The notes under the pieces are model-generated. The model saw nothing but the letters and a program-made list of their open reading frames with translations, was not told where the DNA came from and did not search any database. A stretch of 64,000 bases of DNA from Kuschelorhynchus macadamiae (Eukaryota > Arthropoda > Insecta > Coleoptera > Curculionidae): assembly GCA_030620095.1 (NCBI GenBank), contig JAUTXW010000114.1:496001-560000 (forward strand), given 5' to 3'. Below, piece after piece: positions 48,380 to 59,051 of the stretch (within the stretch, counting starts at the first letter, position 1; every line of letters starts with the position of its first letter). A program made the position numbers and the translations under genes.

Positions 48380-49340
48380 TCACCATTCACCTGGTTACAT
48401 TTTCTTATTCTCCTTTTAAAATACTACCTTAGGTTAAATAAGATACCTTCTTTCGAATGGCATTAACTTCATCACGACTCTTTTGTATAAGATCTTCGCG
48501 CGAAACGATTTTTTCCTAAATCTTTTAAATGACCTCAAAAGTAAACATCTAAGGAGTTAAAGTTGGGGCTGTGAGTAGGCCAAGAAAATTCTTTGCCACG
48601 GCGTATCCATCTTTATGGGAAATTTTCGTTGAAGTAATTCCGAACCAGTAGAGTACAATTTGAAGGTACGCCATCGTGCATATACTACAAAGCTTGCCTA
48701 ATTGCTAGTGGAACGTCTAACAAAACAAACAAATGGTTATGCAAAAACTGCAAATACTCTTCACTATTAAGTCGCACTGGCACTTCATATTGCCCAACTA
48801 TAAAATCGCTGATAATTCCACATCAAATATTTATGGGAAACTCGTGCTGAATAAATCTTTCTCTAAATAAATGAGAGTTTTCCTTTTCAAAATTGTGGTT
48901 GTTTCTCCAAATAAAAACCCCACGTCTCGTAAAGATAGCCTCGTGCATAAACAAAAATGTGTTTAAAAATATCGTTTTATTTAATTGTTTGTCCCGTAAA
49001 AAGATTCAAAAATCTGTTCTTGCAAGGAGGTCATGAGGTAATAAATTCTGGACGGGGTTTAAATGACAGAGATAAAATTTCTCATCATGGAACATTTTTT
49101 AAATTGTGGTTTTATTTACATTTGTTGTCGCAATTAAGCGACTAGTGCTTATTGCAGGGTTTTCCGCTACAAGCATTAATATTTCTTCTTCTTGCTCGAC
49201 AGTCAACAATTTTTGGACTACCAATTCTTTGCTTAGGACAAAATTCACCCATTTGAATAAAAAACCTTTGAAAAAGGTTATGATATGGCTATCTAACTAT
49301 AACTGGATTCTTCCAGAATTGCCAGTTTTATGCAATTTCG
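48380..49340 (-). pseudogene. Mariner-family transposase relic, third type
   Basis: Minus strand from 49240: LLTVEQEEEILMLVAENPAIS and TTNVNKTTI (helix-turn-helix), then HEAIFTRRGVFIWRNNHNF (first catalytic block, about 48950-48890), HEFPINIWCGIIS, VGQYEVPVRLNSEEYLQFL, and after shifts MHDGVPSNCTLLVRNYF (second catalytic block) and SWPTHSPNFNSLDVYFWGHLKD (third Asp). Many stops and shifts. No terminal repeats were located. It is distinct in sequence from the neighbours at 45.9 and 49.5 kb. Confidence 0.75.
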
Positions 49341-49469
49341 ACTAAATACTGTAAAGTAGATATTTACATAATACTTTAATTTTATATTTTTTGTTATTTA
49401 ATAAAGGTTATTAATAAGTTAATCAAAAACTGTTTTTTTTACATCTTTATGCCCACAAAAGCAAAAAAG

Positions 49470-51683
49470 TACAGGATTTTTCCGTATATTTTTCCACCCA
49501 CCTAGAGAGTTTATTTGAATAGATACGGGAATGTCGTAAATACAAAAGTTGTTGTGTTTTTTATGAAAATTTAGAATATTATATCAAAAGTGCGAAAATA
49601 TTGAAAATGTTAAATTTTGATAGGTTGTCAGTTTTTTAAAAAGAAACACCCCGTATATCAAATTATATTCTTGAAGATCTTTTTTTCTTATTTCAAATAT
49701 ATATACTTTTAATATATTCTATCAATTAGTTTTGGATATATATGCGTTTAAACATTAAAGAAATGGTAAGATAATTTGCGCTAAAACATAGTGAGCCATG
49801 GTCAAGACAATTGCAATGAACGACGCCATTTTGACGTTTACTGGTCAAAAGTAATCATTTACGAGCATTTTTAATATCTAATACGTTGAACGATGGGTTA
49901 TTCGGAAGAAGAGAAACTCGACATGATAGAATTATTTTATTTACATGTTAAAAATGCATCGATAGCTCGTAACGAATATCATAGACGGTTTCCAACCAAC
50001 AACACCGACTTGTAGGACAATATTAAACATCGCTAAACAATTGAATGCAAGAAAAACACTTAAACGAAAAGTTAGAATAGTGGAAATAAACGCTGAAGAA
50101 GATTTAAATTTTATTATATTTTGAAGGTAATTTTGAAACTTTTGTATTAAAATAATTTATTTATTTTATTTATTCTTGTTTTAGAAAATCCTGAGCGCTC
50201 AATTCCCGATGCAGGCACTTTTTTTAACAAATCATGGCGTAAAATCCACTCAGTTCTAAAACATTGTAAATACAAATATAAGCCATATAAGTTGTTACAA
50301 ACTCAAGAATTAACCGATCAAAATAAAATAGACCAATTACACTTTTGCCAAGAAATAGAAAGAGGTGTTATGATGAACCAACTAAATCTGTCAAACATAA
50401 TTTTCACTGATGAGGCAACATTTACCACTGGAGGCATGTTTAACCGGAAAAATAAGCATTTTTGGTCAAAAGAAAACCCTCGAGCTCTTCACGCGGTCAA
50501 AATTCAGGGAAGAAGATCCCTACATGTTTGGTGTGGCCTTCTTAACAATCATGTTATTGGACCTATATTTTTAAATAGGAATTTAACCGGACAAAGGTAT
50601 CAGGAGTTATTAGAAAACGAAATCGAGGGGCATTTAGAATAACTACCGATTAATTCATATCTTAATTTAATATGGCTCATAATGTCCAGCCGGTCATCAA
50701 TTTTTTAAATGACAGGTATCCATTTTGGATTGGAAGACATGGACCATTAAGATGGCCAGCAAACAGTCCCGATCTCTCTCCATTGGACATATTTTTGTGG
50801 GGTTATCTGAAAAACAAGTTATACTACAATAGGCCAAGAACCATCCAAGCTTTAGAGCAAAATATAGTCCAAACAATCGACGATTTAAACACCCAATCCC
50901 CTCATTTTATCTACGCATCCATACATGGAAAATTTAGAAGAAATATTCAGAAATACATTATAAACCAAAGAGGCTATATAGAAAACCAAAACTTAGTTCT
51001 TTAAGCTAATATTATTATTTACCTACTTTATATTATTGATTTTTTATGGTATTGTTTCTTTCCACTATTCTAACTTTTCGCTTAAGTGTTTTTCTTTCAT
51101 TCAATTGTTTAGGGATATTTAATATTGTCCTACAAGTTGGTGTTCGTCTATCTGGAAACCGTCTATGATATTCGTTACGAACTCTCGACGCATTTTTACA
51201 ATGCAAATAAAATAATTATATCATGTCGAGTTTCTCTTCTTTTGAATAGCCCATCGTCCAACGTATTAGAAATTAAAAATGCTCGTAAATAGATACTTCT
51301 GACCGGTAAACGCCAAAAAGGCGTCGTTCATTGCATTATCGTCTTGACCATGGCGCACTATGTTTTAGCGCAAATTACCTCTCACTATTTCTTTAATGTT
51401 TAAACGCTTATATATCCAAAACTAATTGACAGAATATATTAAAAGTATATATATTTGAAATAAAAAAAAAGAACTTCAAGAATATGATTTAATATACAGG
51501 GTGTTTCATTTAAAAAAACTGACAATCTGTCAAAATTCGACATTTCCAATAATATTTTCGCACTAATGGTATAATGTTCTAAATCTTTATAAAAAACCCA
51601 ACAACTTTTGTATTTACGACATTTCCGTATTTATTCAAATAAACTCTCTAGGTGGGTGGAAAAATATAAGGGAAAACCCTGTA
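49470..51683 (+). mobile_element. Mariner-like element with ~600 bp inverted repeats
   Basis: Starts TACAGGATTTTTCCG (49470) and ends with the inverse ..AAAACCCTGTA (51683), TA at both ends. The left arm (49470 to about 50095) and right arm (about 51050 to 51683) are inverted copies with ~10-15% differences, each with a second internal ACACCC(C/T)GTATA motif (49643; 51494). The arms extend into the transposase gene, so the antisense right arm carries a second copy of its first ~65 codons (MGYSKEEKLDMI..NEYHRRFP..CRTILNI..KRKVRIVE). Confidence 0.88.
49892..51004 (+). pseudogene. Transposase of the long-inverted-repeat mariner
   Basis: Start MGYSEEEKLDMIELFYLHVKN at 49892; NEYHRRFP then a 2 bp deletion relative to the antisense copy in the right arm breaks the frame. 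A probable small GT-AG intron lies at 50126-50184 (GAAG|GTAATT...TTTTAG|AAAATCC; joins to E-NPERSIPD). 50292-50642: HFCQEIERGVMMNQLNLSNIIFTDEATFTTGGMFNRKNKHFW (first catalytic Asp), GLLNNHVIGPIF. About 15-20 bp that should encode the QQDGAP block with the second Asp are missing near 50670. 50672-51004: AHNVQPVINFLND, NSPDLSPLDIFLWG (third Asp) to a natural stop. Inactive. Confidence 0.85.
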
Positions 51684-51755
51684 CAATATTATGTAGTTGG
51701 TAACTCAGTAATAAATATACAATAATGAACTAAAATGAAATAGAATTTTATATAC

Positions 51756-51918
51756 CTGTATCAATGTCATCGTCAGTTTCTCTACCAATCACAGGAACAA
51801 CAGGAAATATCCTTAAGCTCTCGTTAATAACTGCTTCTGTGTATTTAAGTTTTTGCATATCTGCATACGAAATATCGTCTTCACCTGCCACCTCAATGAC
51901 TTCGTTGTACACCTTTTG
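51756..51918 (-). CDS. Cytochrome P450 (clan 4), K-helix exon of the right gene
   Basis: Minus strand, 163 bp, acceptor TTTTAG (51919-51920), donor GTATA (51751-51755). Encodes QKVYNEVIEVAGEDD, ADMQKLKYTEAVINESLR and FPVVPVIGRETDDDIDT. ESLR is the invariant ExxR of helix K; the 'VPVIGR' that follows is typical of CYP4 enzymes. Phase 0 in, phase 1 out, matching both neighbours. Unbroken. Confidence 0.93.
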
Positions 51919-52014
51919 CTAAAATAAGACAACAAGAGGCTAAAAACTTACATGGGTCATAAATAATTAGATAAGATATATGAAATAATATCAAACATAC
52001 ATACTATCATATTA

Positions 52015-52150
52015 TAGTATATTGTGTAACAAGTGCGTGAAGTTAACTTTTATACACGAGTGTGATGTTTGTGGCCCGAGCCGAAGGCGAGGGTCACAAT
52101 ATCACACAAGGGTATAAAAGTCTTCACGCACGTATTGCACACTATACTTT
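52015..52150. repeat. ~130 bp imperfect palindrome at the recombinase element end
   Basis: GTGCGTGAAG at about 52033 pairs with CTTCACGCAC at about 52121; between them TATACACGAGTGTGAT pairs ATCACACAAGGGTATA, and GGCCCGAGCCGAAGGCGAGGGTC forms the loop region. Outer bases continue the pairing (agtat..gtgtaac / gtgcaat..atact). Confidence 0.85.
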
Positions 52151-52189
52151 TTCTACAACCGTAAATAAAACAAGTACGAAATAAAATTA

Positions 52190-52380
52190 AACTATTTAAT
52201 TTTCTCCTTTATATAATACAAATTAAACTAATGAACTATTTATTTAATTTTCTGTTTTATAATAATTGTAACTTTTTAATAGAACTTATAGTTAAATTAT
52301 TTAATTTTCTACTTTATAATAATTGTAATTTTTTAATAGAAATTATAGTTAAATTATTTAATTTTCTTCTTTATAATTAT
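52190..52380. repeat. 57 bp tandem repeat overlapping the recombinase 3' end
   Basis: Three copies of an AATTTTC...TTTATAATAATTGTAA...TTATAGTTAAATTATTT unit begin at 52246, 52303 and 52360. The last copy runs through the stop codon of the recombinase, so the Asn/Ile/Tyr-rich C-terminus (ITINNYNNYKEEN) is encoded by the repeat. Confidence 0.8.
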
Positions 52381-53395
52381 TGTAATTATTAATAGTAATG
52401 TTGCAATTTGTTAGATTACTAAATTTAACTTCTGTAGCCTCCTTTGATGATGATTTGTTAATAATATTGCTGCTTGTGATCGAGGTCATATTTGGATTTT
52501 GAACTGACAAAAGTCTATTTGAAATATCATTTTTCTTGTTAAGGGAATTTTCTACCGTTGAAGATTTCCAACCGCCGTGTTGTTTTAACATTAGTAAATC
52601 TGCACCGGTTTCAGCTAGCAAGGAAGCAGATGATCGTCTGAAACAATGGCCTGTATATTTTTCTGGATGTGGTAGTTTTAAAAATTTTGCTATTTCACTA
52701 GGCAATTTTCCAAATTTGTTTATCCCGACGACTTGGCGAGTACATTTTCCTCCTTGATACTTGATGAAGAATTTGTTTTCTTGATAATTTTGGGGACGAA
52801 GGGCGGCATATTTTCTGTATAATTCTAAATGCTCGGTAATGGTAAATTTTCTTGTTATTTTGGTTTTTGTATCAGGGACGGATACAACAAGAACACTTCC
52901 TAAATCTTGAATATCGCACATTTTTAGCTTATAAATTTCGCTTCTTCTTAGAGCACCAGCAATCCCAAATATTAATATCACTTTGGTTAATAAAAAAACT
53001 TCGTCAGGAGCCTTATTTATGAACTTGAAAATTTGTTCTTTCTCCAATATTCGAGATTTTTGTGGAATATATCCTTCATTCTTCCGTTTTAAAAATGCAT
53101 GAACTTTTGGATATTTACCAATGTCAATGTTATTTTTAATGCTAATAGTACTTTTTAGCATTGAATAATGACTCCATAGTGTTGATGATTTCACATTTTT
53201 TGACAATTCTGATAAATATGCGAGTAAAACATTTTCAGAAAAGGTTTTAATATTGTTCTTACTGCGCCAGGTCATACATTTATTGTACGTGTTTTCATAA
53301 ATTTCCTTTGACTTCTGAGGTAACAGAGAATTACTAGCTGTTTTCGCTGCTTCCGTAATATCTGATGGAGTACACATTTCTATATCAGAGTCCAT
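52358..53395 (-). CDS. Tyrosine recombinase (phage-integrase family), intact ORF lacking the catalytic Tyr
   Basis: 345 codons, minus strand, ATG at 53395, no internal stop: one of the two longest coding ORFs in the window. Residues ~20-105 are an alpha-helical SAM-like core-binding domain (LLPQKSKEIYENTY..W). Residues ~128-300 are the catalytic domain: R150 in GALRRSE, a Lys in DTKTK (175-179), H250 and R253 in TGHCFRRSSA, H273 and W276 in KQHGGW. The nucleophile normally lies ~10 residues after the W in a form like STVAEGY; here STV runs straight into ENSLNKKND with no Tyr until residue ~338, as if about five codons were deleted. Such recombinases cut and rejoin DNA at specific sites; this copy could bind but should not catalyse. 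Relatives are common in insect genomes as Crypton-like mobile genes. A plus-strand ORF at 52536 is its shadow. Confidence 0.88.
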   Translation of the reverse strand: MDSDIEMCTPSDITEAAKTASNSLLPQKSKEIYENTYNKCMTWRSKNNIKTFSENVLLAYLSELSKNVKSSTLWSHYSMLKSTISIKNNIDIGKYPKVHAFLKRKNEGYIPQKSRILEKEQIFKFINKAPDEVFLLTKVILIFGIAGALRRSEIYKLKMCDIQDLGSVLVVSVPDTKTKITRKFTITEHLELYRKYAALRPQNYQENKFFIKYQGGKCTRQVVGINKFGKLPSEIAKFLKLPHPEKYTGHCFRRSSASLLAETGADLLMLKQHGGWKSSTVENSLNKKNDISNRLLSVQNPNMTSITSSNIINKSSSKEATEVKFSNLTNCNITINNYNNYKEEN

Positions 53396-53800
53396 AATTA
53401 TTGCTTATTATAACTTAAAATAATAAACTGTTCAAATTACTATTCGAACTTAAAGTGTCTATTTTAAACTGTTTGCATTGGCAATTTGACAACTCGTTAC
53501 CATGACAACGATACAAATTGCGAGGCACGGCCGCCTAATAAAATTGTTCAGTGCGGGCCCGGTGCCTAAAATTAATGGCGGCCCATGCATTTCTTATTGA
53601 GCCGGTGCGTGAAGTAAATCCTTTAGGGAAAGCATTGTATTTCACGCATCGGTGCTTGAAAACAAGCTTTAGCTACTGTAATCAGTGTGTAAAATAGGAT
53701 TTTAAGGACGGTTGTAGAAAAACATTTTATCTGAAAATACCTACCGTATGCACATTGATTACCAATGTAGAAATAAACGTAAGTGAAAAAATAGAATTAC

Positions 53801-53869
53801 CTGAACTTCTGGATGCATTCCTAGCAGCAGAAAACAAAAAGCCAATGTGAATGCTGAAGTATCTGTTGC
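53801..53869 (-). CDS. Cytochrome P450 (clan 4), I-helix exon of the right gene
   Basis: Minus strand, 69 bp, acceptor TTTCAG (53870-53871), donor GTAATT (53795-53800). Encodes ATDTSAFTLAF, then LLLGMHPEVQ. The A-x-x-D-T signature of helix I (oxygen activation) is formed across the splice: GA|ATDTS. Phase 0 on both sides, in register with 63324-63483 and 51756-51918. Confidence 0.92.
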
Positions 53870-55120
53870 CTGAAATTTAAAAATATTCTTAAGTCTCACA
53901 TAAAACATTATGACTGTAATAGGCAATAAAACTATCTGTAGAGGTAGTAGAATTAGATACGAAATAGATGTTAAATATCCCAAAGGATTGTTAGGACTGG
54001 GAGGAGTTGCTCAGTAAAACGGCTGCTGGTTGTGGTAAAAAACCTACTTTCATTTAATGTTCCTTATATTGTAATAGTAAAAGCAACATACGAAGATTAT
54101 ATAACAATTCTTTAATTTCGTAAAATAAATACTGTTCTAGATTTATACACTGAATCTTTTCTTTTACATCTTTTACGCTATTTTTAATTTTTTATAGGTA
54201 CAGGCTGGAACATATTTATGGAATGCTACTATGATGTTGAACTGTAGAATATGTATGTTAGAAACATATAGCATGGATAGAGAGCAGGTTTAAATATCCC
54301 GCATGTTGATTCTATTGATCTTCAATCTAATGTTTCTTTAAAATCTAGTTACAAAGTCAAGAATCTTGAAATGTGACCATTATGATTAAAATTGACCCAG
54401 TTTTTTTATGGGTAATTTTTTACTATGAAAATATATTCTAAAATACTGATAAATGAAATTAAAAGCTATATTTAAGACAATGTAAAGAACTAATATGGGA
54501 TCAACCACAAAACGATGGTACTCAACTTTTTAGTACTGCGACTAAATCAGTTTTATTCGCCGTTCTCTTCTAACCAAATAACTTTTTTAAAAAAGTTTTT
54601 TTAAAAGAACTTTTTTATTCATAGTTCATGCATTAACACATGAAGGTTAGGTTAGTTTGAAACATGTTTGTTATTCAATTATTTTTAAAATGTGGTTGTT
54701 CAGAAGAAAACTGAACATTAGTACAAAATAAAACTGTGTTTGAAAGCAGCCCACTAGATTATTTTTCTAAAATAAATTTCTTTGTCACATAATACTTTAC
54801 ATTTTATTTTTTAATTTCAAATCGGTAAGTCGTGTGAAAAGAATAACAGAGTAAGTTTTTCTTTAAATTTAGTTAGTAAGAATAATAGGGGTAGTCTATT
54901 TCAACTCCTTCCACTCATTTTAAAAAAGTGAAAAAATATGCAGATTGGATTTTCATTGTGATAATATTGCCATAAAATTTCATTATTCCATCGCTTTTTG
55001 TTTTTAAGATAAAAAAATAAAAACATTTTTTTTCCGCCCTCTTTGTACCCCAATATCTCCCTAATTGTTGACTTTTGACCCAACGTTAAGGAATATCAAA
55101 CTCAAATTCCCTATTCTCCT
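53870..55120. other. P450 intron, noncoding
   Basis: AT-rich. No gene recognised. Confidence 0.4.
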
Positions 55121-55129
55121 TCCTAACTT

Positions 55130-55618
55130 TTTCGTCTTTCTACGGTTAAGTTATTTGTCAAAATGATCATTCGTGTATAGCCAATTTTGCTTGACAAAAC
55201 TCCAAAAATTCGGATACTTTGCTAAATAACTTTTTAATCAATACATCTGACGAGAAAAACGCAAGAGGTAATTTTTATGTAAAAATATCTAAGCTATCCA
55301 AAAAAATTAGTAGCATACCATTTTTTTCTTCAAAAATATGTAACGCAAATCCCGTATGGACGCCACTGGTAGAAACTTAAAAAAATTTTGTGCACCATAA
55401 AATGTGTCTTGATGCGTATATAAAATTTCACGAAGATATCTATTATATTATATATTCTAAAAAAAAGATTTTTTTCTGAAAACTTACACCCTGTATTTCA
55501 AAAGGTATGAGGTTTTGGACATATCTTCATATCAGGTGTTTTTCTTAAAATTAACTCAAGGATCACCCCCTTAAGTTTTTCGCATTTGTTTTGAAACACC
55601 CTGTATAAACGATATAAA
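55130..55618. repeat. Mariner-derived MITE-like repeat
   Basis: Contains two ACACCCTGTAT termini (55486 and 55606) and a block 55371-55420 that recurs at 59052-59100. Noncoding. The left boundary is uncertain. Confidence 0.45.
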
Positions 55619-56620
55619 CCAATAAACATTTAGATTATATTGGTAATAAATCTAAGTATATAAAAACACAATATTTCCTTGTTGATCAGTAACCGTTTCA
55701 TATAAATATCTTTTAACTGATTCCCTAATTAAATAATTATAAGTTAATATACAGAAAACAGCTTTTTAAGCCTCCGAAATTGCTTTAATTTTTTAACGAT
55801 AACGGTCGCACTGGTTCCAGACAAATTTATAGAGAAATCAAAATAAAGCTTATCTTTGAACAAAATCAAAAATTTAACCATAATATTTTTTTTTGTTTTA
55901 ATATAGACTTTTTTTACATCAACGCAAAAAAAGACCTAACCAGGTCTAATCAAAATCAAAAACGTAGTCCCTTATTTGAAACACAACTGCATACAAAATT
56001 ATAGATTCTGATAGAAAAAAAAAGTAAAAAAAAGATATTTTTATGGCGTGAATTCATCTTTTATCCTCCGTATGTGACCCTGTGTCATATTATGACTGGC
56101 ATATTTATCGAAAAGTAGAGGAGCTATGAAAACATAAAACATTTCTAAAATATTTTGAATATTATTTTTACATTTCTTATTAACATGTCATTTGTCGATT
56201 TAAAAAATATTTAAAAAAAATTATAAAAATGGACATAAGGTCAGTTACAGTTTTTTTAGTACCCCAATTTCAATGATTACAACTTACTGTACCTATATAT
56301 TTTATAAATTTCCTGAATATGTTAATATTCTCAAAACTTAATTTTATATATTCTCAAAATCTTATATACATTTACAAGTTTTCCGATATATTTCCAGAGA
56401 ATATTTGATTTTTATAAATTCTACAGATTTTTACAATACTAGTAAGCGCACGTACCTCAGACTGGTGAGGGTACGTATTTTAAATAATCTAATGATGGTT
56501 TTATAATTTAATACTAGTATTAACCTACAAGCATTAGTCATTAGTCTTAAGTATAAATTGTATGAATTCGAGTGAATGTTTATAAATCGACTTTAATTTT
56601 ACAATTGGGCACATATTAAA
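55619..56620. other. P450 intron, noncoding
   Basis: AT-rich with T-runs; no gene or repeat identified. Confidence 0.4.
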
Positions 56621-56624
56621 AATA

Positions 56625-56830
56625 GAAAAGAAACCAAGGTTCTAGCGCATGTTTTAGGATTCCATTAAACCAAAAAGAATAAAAAGGAACGTTGGGTATA
56701 AAAGCACGCCTAAATCTCTCCTAGTTCATCTATTTCTTAGGTCTCGTAATATAAACATCCCCTGAAGATACCTCGTCAGTCGAAGGTGAAACGTCGGGCA
56801 GTAACTGTAATCAGAAAACATGATTTCTTA
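56625..56830 (+). pseudogene. Penelope-like element 3' tail only
   Basis: 'agaaaagaaaccaaggttctagc' (KETKVLA in other copies) followed by the C-terminal remnant, then 'ctctcctagttcat' and a hammerhead-like motif, ending in 'tgatttcttaatg'. Only the last ~200 bp of the element remain. Confidence 0.7.
56756..56801 (+). ncRNA. Hammerhead-ribozyme-like motif, PLE 3' end
   Basis: Stem I TCCC (56758-56761) / GGGC (56796-56799; three G-C pairs), core CTGAAGA (56762-56768), stem II ACCT/AGGT (56770-56787; A-T replaces the G-C of other copies), core GAAAC (56788-56792), GTC (56793-56795). Confidence 0.7.
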
Positions 56831-57743
56831 ATGTTCTAAAATATATATCATCTCGAATTTAATTTACCAAACGAATGTCAAACATGACATAGAAGTAGAT
56901 GCTTTTTTCGGTATGTAGGAGATTTAAAAGTAATTTTATATTTATTTTTTGCTTTATATGGGATAACTGCTACTAGGCCAGTCCAATTACGAAAAGCATA
57001 ACGTTAATTTAAAACAAATTATTTACAAAATTAGAGTACCCTAATTCGGTAGTGTATATAATTAGTATAAACATACTAAAAATCCCAAAGCATCCGATTG
57101 TTGCAACACCGAAAAAAAATTGAATATTATGACCTTTTAGAAAAAAATTACGATTTATGAGAAATCTTTTAGATATACATAGAACCTAGTGAAAATCAAA
57201 TTATAATAACATGAAACAATCTCCATTTGCCCACGTTTCCAATGATTCAACCCTCTTGTAAAACTGTATGGGTTTTACAAGACTGCTGACATGCCACATC
57301 TCATTTTATATCCCATTGTGGTAAATATAAATTACTATTGGTAGATACCGATACGAAAATTAATAATGTTATAAACAATACTAATTATCACTGACAAAAT
57401 TATCGGTCAGTTAGTTTTAATTCGCTGTTTTTGTGAAAAAAAGTATCAGTTTCGATGAAATGTCTTGGGTTCAAATCGTTGTATTTATTTTAATAACGTA
57501 TATATTTTATGTTTATACTAAAGAGTAATTTAAATTGTTCCTATTTAAACTGTTTCCGATAAAATGTCTAATTGCAGTCCCCCATTTTTGTTTTTTCTTT
57601 ATTAGATATTAAAAACAGTAAATTTATTGTTAGAGGCGAGTAATAATAGTAATAAATTTTAACATTAAACAAACAGTCTATGCTTATTTGAATCGGTACA
57701 TAATCTAAAATATTTACATACCGATACTGATATGATGAATTGC
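56831..57743. other. P450 intron, noncoding
   Basis: AT-rich, no gene recognised. Ends in the 8 bp target copy ATTAGGTA (57744-57751). Confidence 0.4.
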
Positions 57744-58025
57744 ATTAGGTATAGTGGTGGGCAAATCGACTAATTTTAGATAGCAGTTGAAGCAGTTATT
57801 GCTAGTTTGAAATAGCAGCTTTCAAATAGCTGCTTCAAAAAAGTAGTTTTTGCCGCAGCTCGCAATTCGCCTGTGGCCGTATCGCCCAAGCAGCTGTTTC
57901 TTTGTAAATCATGCAGTAGATGAGCAGAAGTAGTTAGTCTTGTTTCTGTAATATTACTTATTTGTTTTTTTAAGGAATTTACGTTTTAGTTCTGTTTCCA
58001 AGAAAATTATTAGTTTTCAGAGTTT

Positions 58026-59051
58026 TATAATATAGAACGAAAGCTTTCACGGCTGTGGTCAATTAAGATATCATGGTTCTTGGAATTAGACCGGGTCAAA
58101 ATGGAATCACTTTCCAACGTTTCGCCTTCGAGTACACGAGGCATCTTCAGGGAACTTCACTTCACGAGATCGAACACTGAATGAGCTCGGAGAGACCCAG
58201 GCCGGCTATTTATAGTCGACCTGTGTTTACCGAAGCGTGACTCGGTGTAACGATCGGTTTCCACGTATGATGTAGACTGAAGCCCGTGTCTCTATTAAAA
58301 TTGTTAGGAAGCTTATAAATTTCAATATATTATCTAATTTTGCGTTTATAGAGTCCCGAAACCGATGCAAGAACTTTGGTTTCTTTTACATTTATGACAT
58401 GTCCAGTAGAATGTTGGTGTTCAGATACAGCAGATTGTAAAATTTGTTTCTTTCTGATACATCGTTCATGTTCCTTAAGCCTAGTCAATATGAATCGTCC
58501 AGTTTCTCCAATATAAAGATCACCACAGGAAGAAGGAATTGCATATACTCCTTCCGTTTGAAAAGGAATAGTGTCCTTTGGCGATCTCAAACATTGTCCA
58601 ATTTTCTTGTGTGTGTTGAAGAATGAACGTATGTTGGACCGGCGAAGTAACCTTGTAATCTTGTCTGTGGTTCCGTGTATAAACGGAAGAACTACATTTC
58701 CTATCGGTAATTCCTTACTAGTATCATTTCGTGGAGTAGGATTATTATATTTACTAATTGATCGTCTAATATCATCAGTGCAATATCCATTCCCTCTTAA
58801 GCTCCAAGTATCCTTTCTCTTACCAATGCCATACTGGCTCATTTGTAGATGTTCCTTGCATTTTTTGATGTTATGTGGTGTTTCATCTGTAGAGATTTTG
58901 GTACTACGTCTTCATCTCGGCATCTAAGGAGAAAAGCTAGTTGGCAAAGTAGCTTCTTCTTGTTGTTTTTGAGATCGCCAAAAGTTTTGGCATCCTTCTT
59001 GATTTCCTCCCCAAAGAGGTTAGCTAACAAAGAACGTGAAAGCTTTCGTTT
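58026..59051 (-). pseudogene. Penelope-like element, internally deleted, minus strand
   Basis: Reads from 59030: LANLFGEEIKKDAKTFGDL, LAFLLRCRDEDVVPKSLQ (N-terminal domain), then a direct jump at about 58835 to LRGNGYCTDDIRRSISKYNNPT, THKKIGQCLRSPKDTIPFQTEG, AIPSSCGDLYIGETGRF (GIY-YIG core) and SAVSEHQHSTGHVINVKETKVLAS. Compared with the plus-strand copy the whole RT domain (~1.3 kb) is missing. The 3' tail contains a hammerhead-like motif and ends at about 58026-58045 with the terminal sequence CGTGAAAGCTTTCGTTCTAT. Confidence 0.88.
58110..58156 (-). ncRNA. Hammerhead-ribozyme-like motif, minus-strand PLE
   Basis: Minus strand: stem I TTCC (58154-58151), CTGAAGA (58150-58144), stem II GCCT/AGGC, GAAAC (58123-58119), GTT (58118-58116), stem I GGAA (58115-58112). 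The cleavage triplet is GTT instead of GTC, still allowed by the NUH rule. Confidence 0.7.

Larger units (their letters stand above)
52148..53722 (-). mobile_element. Tyrosine-recombinase element (Crypton-like)
   Basis: Bounded by a short inverted pair, TTTTTCTACAACCGT (about 52148-52163) and ACGGTTGTAGAAAAA (about 53708-53722). Inside are the recombinase ORF, a 57 bp tandem repeat and a second hairpin at 53591-53655 whose arms again contain GTGCGTGAAG and CTTCACGC-type words. It lies in the P450 intron between the I-helix and K-helix exons. A target duplication could not be read with certainty. Confidence 0.65.

Noticed and set aside
52536..52757. 73-codon plus ORF
   Set aside because: Shadow of the tyrosine recombinase gene on the other strand.
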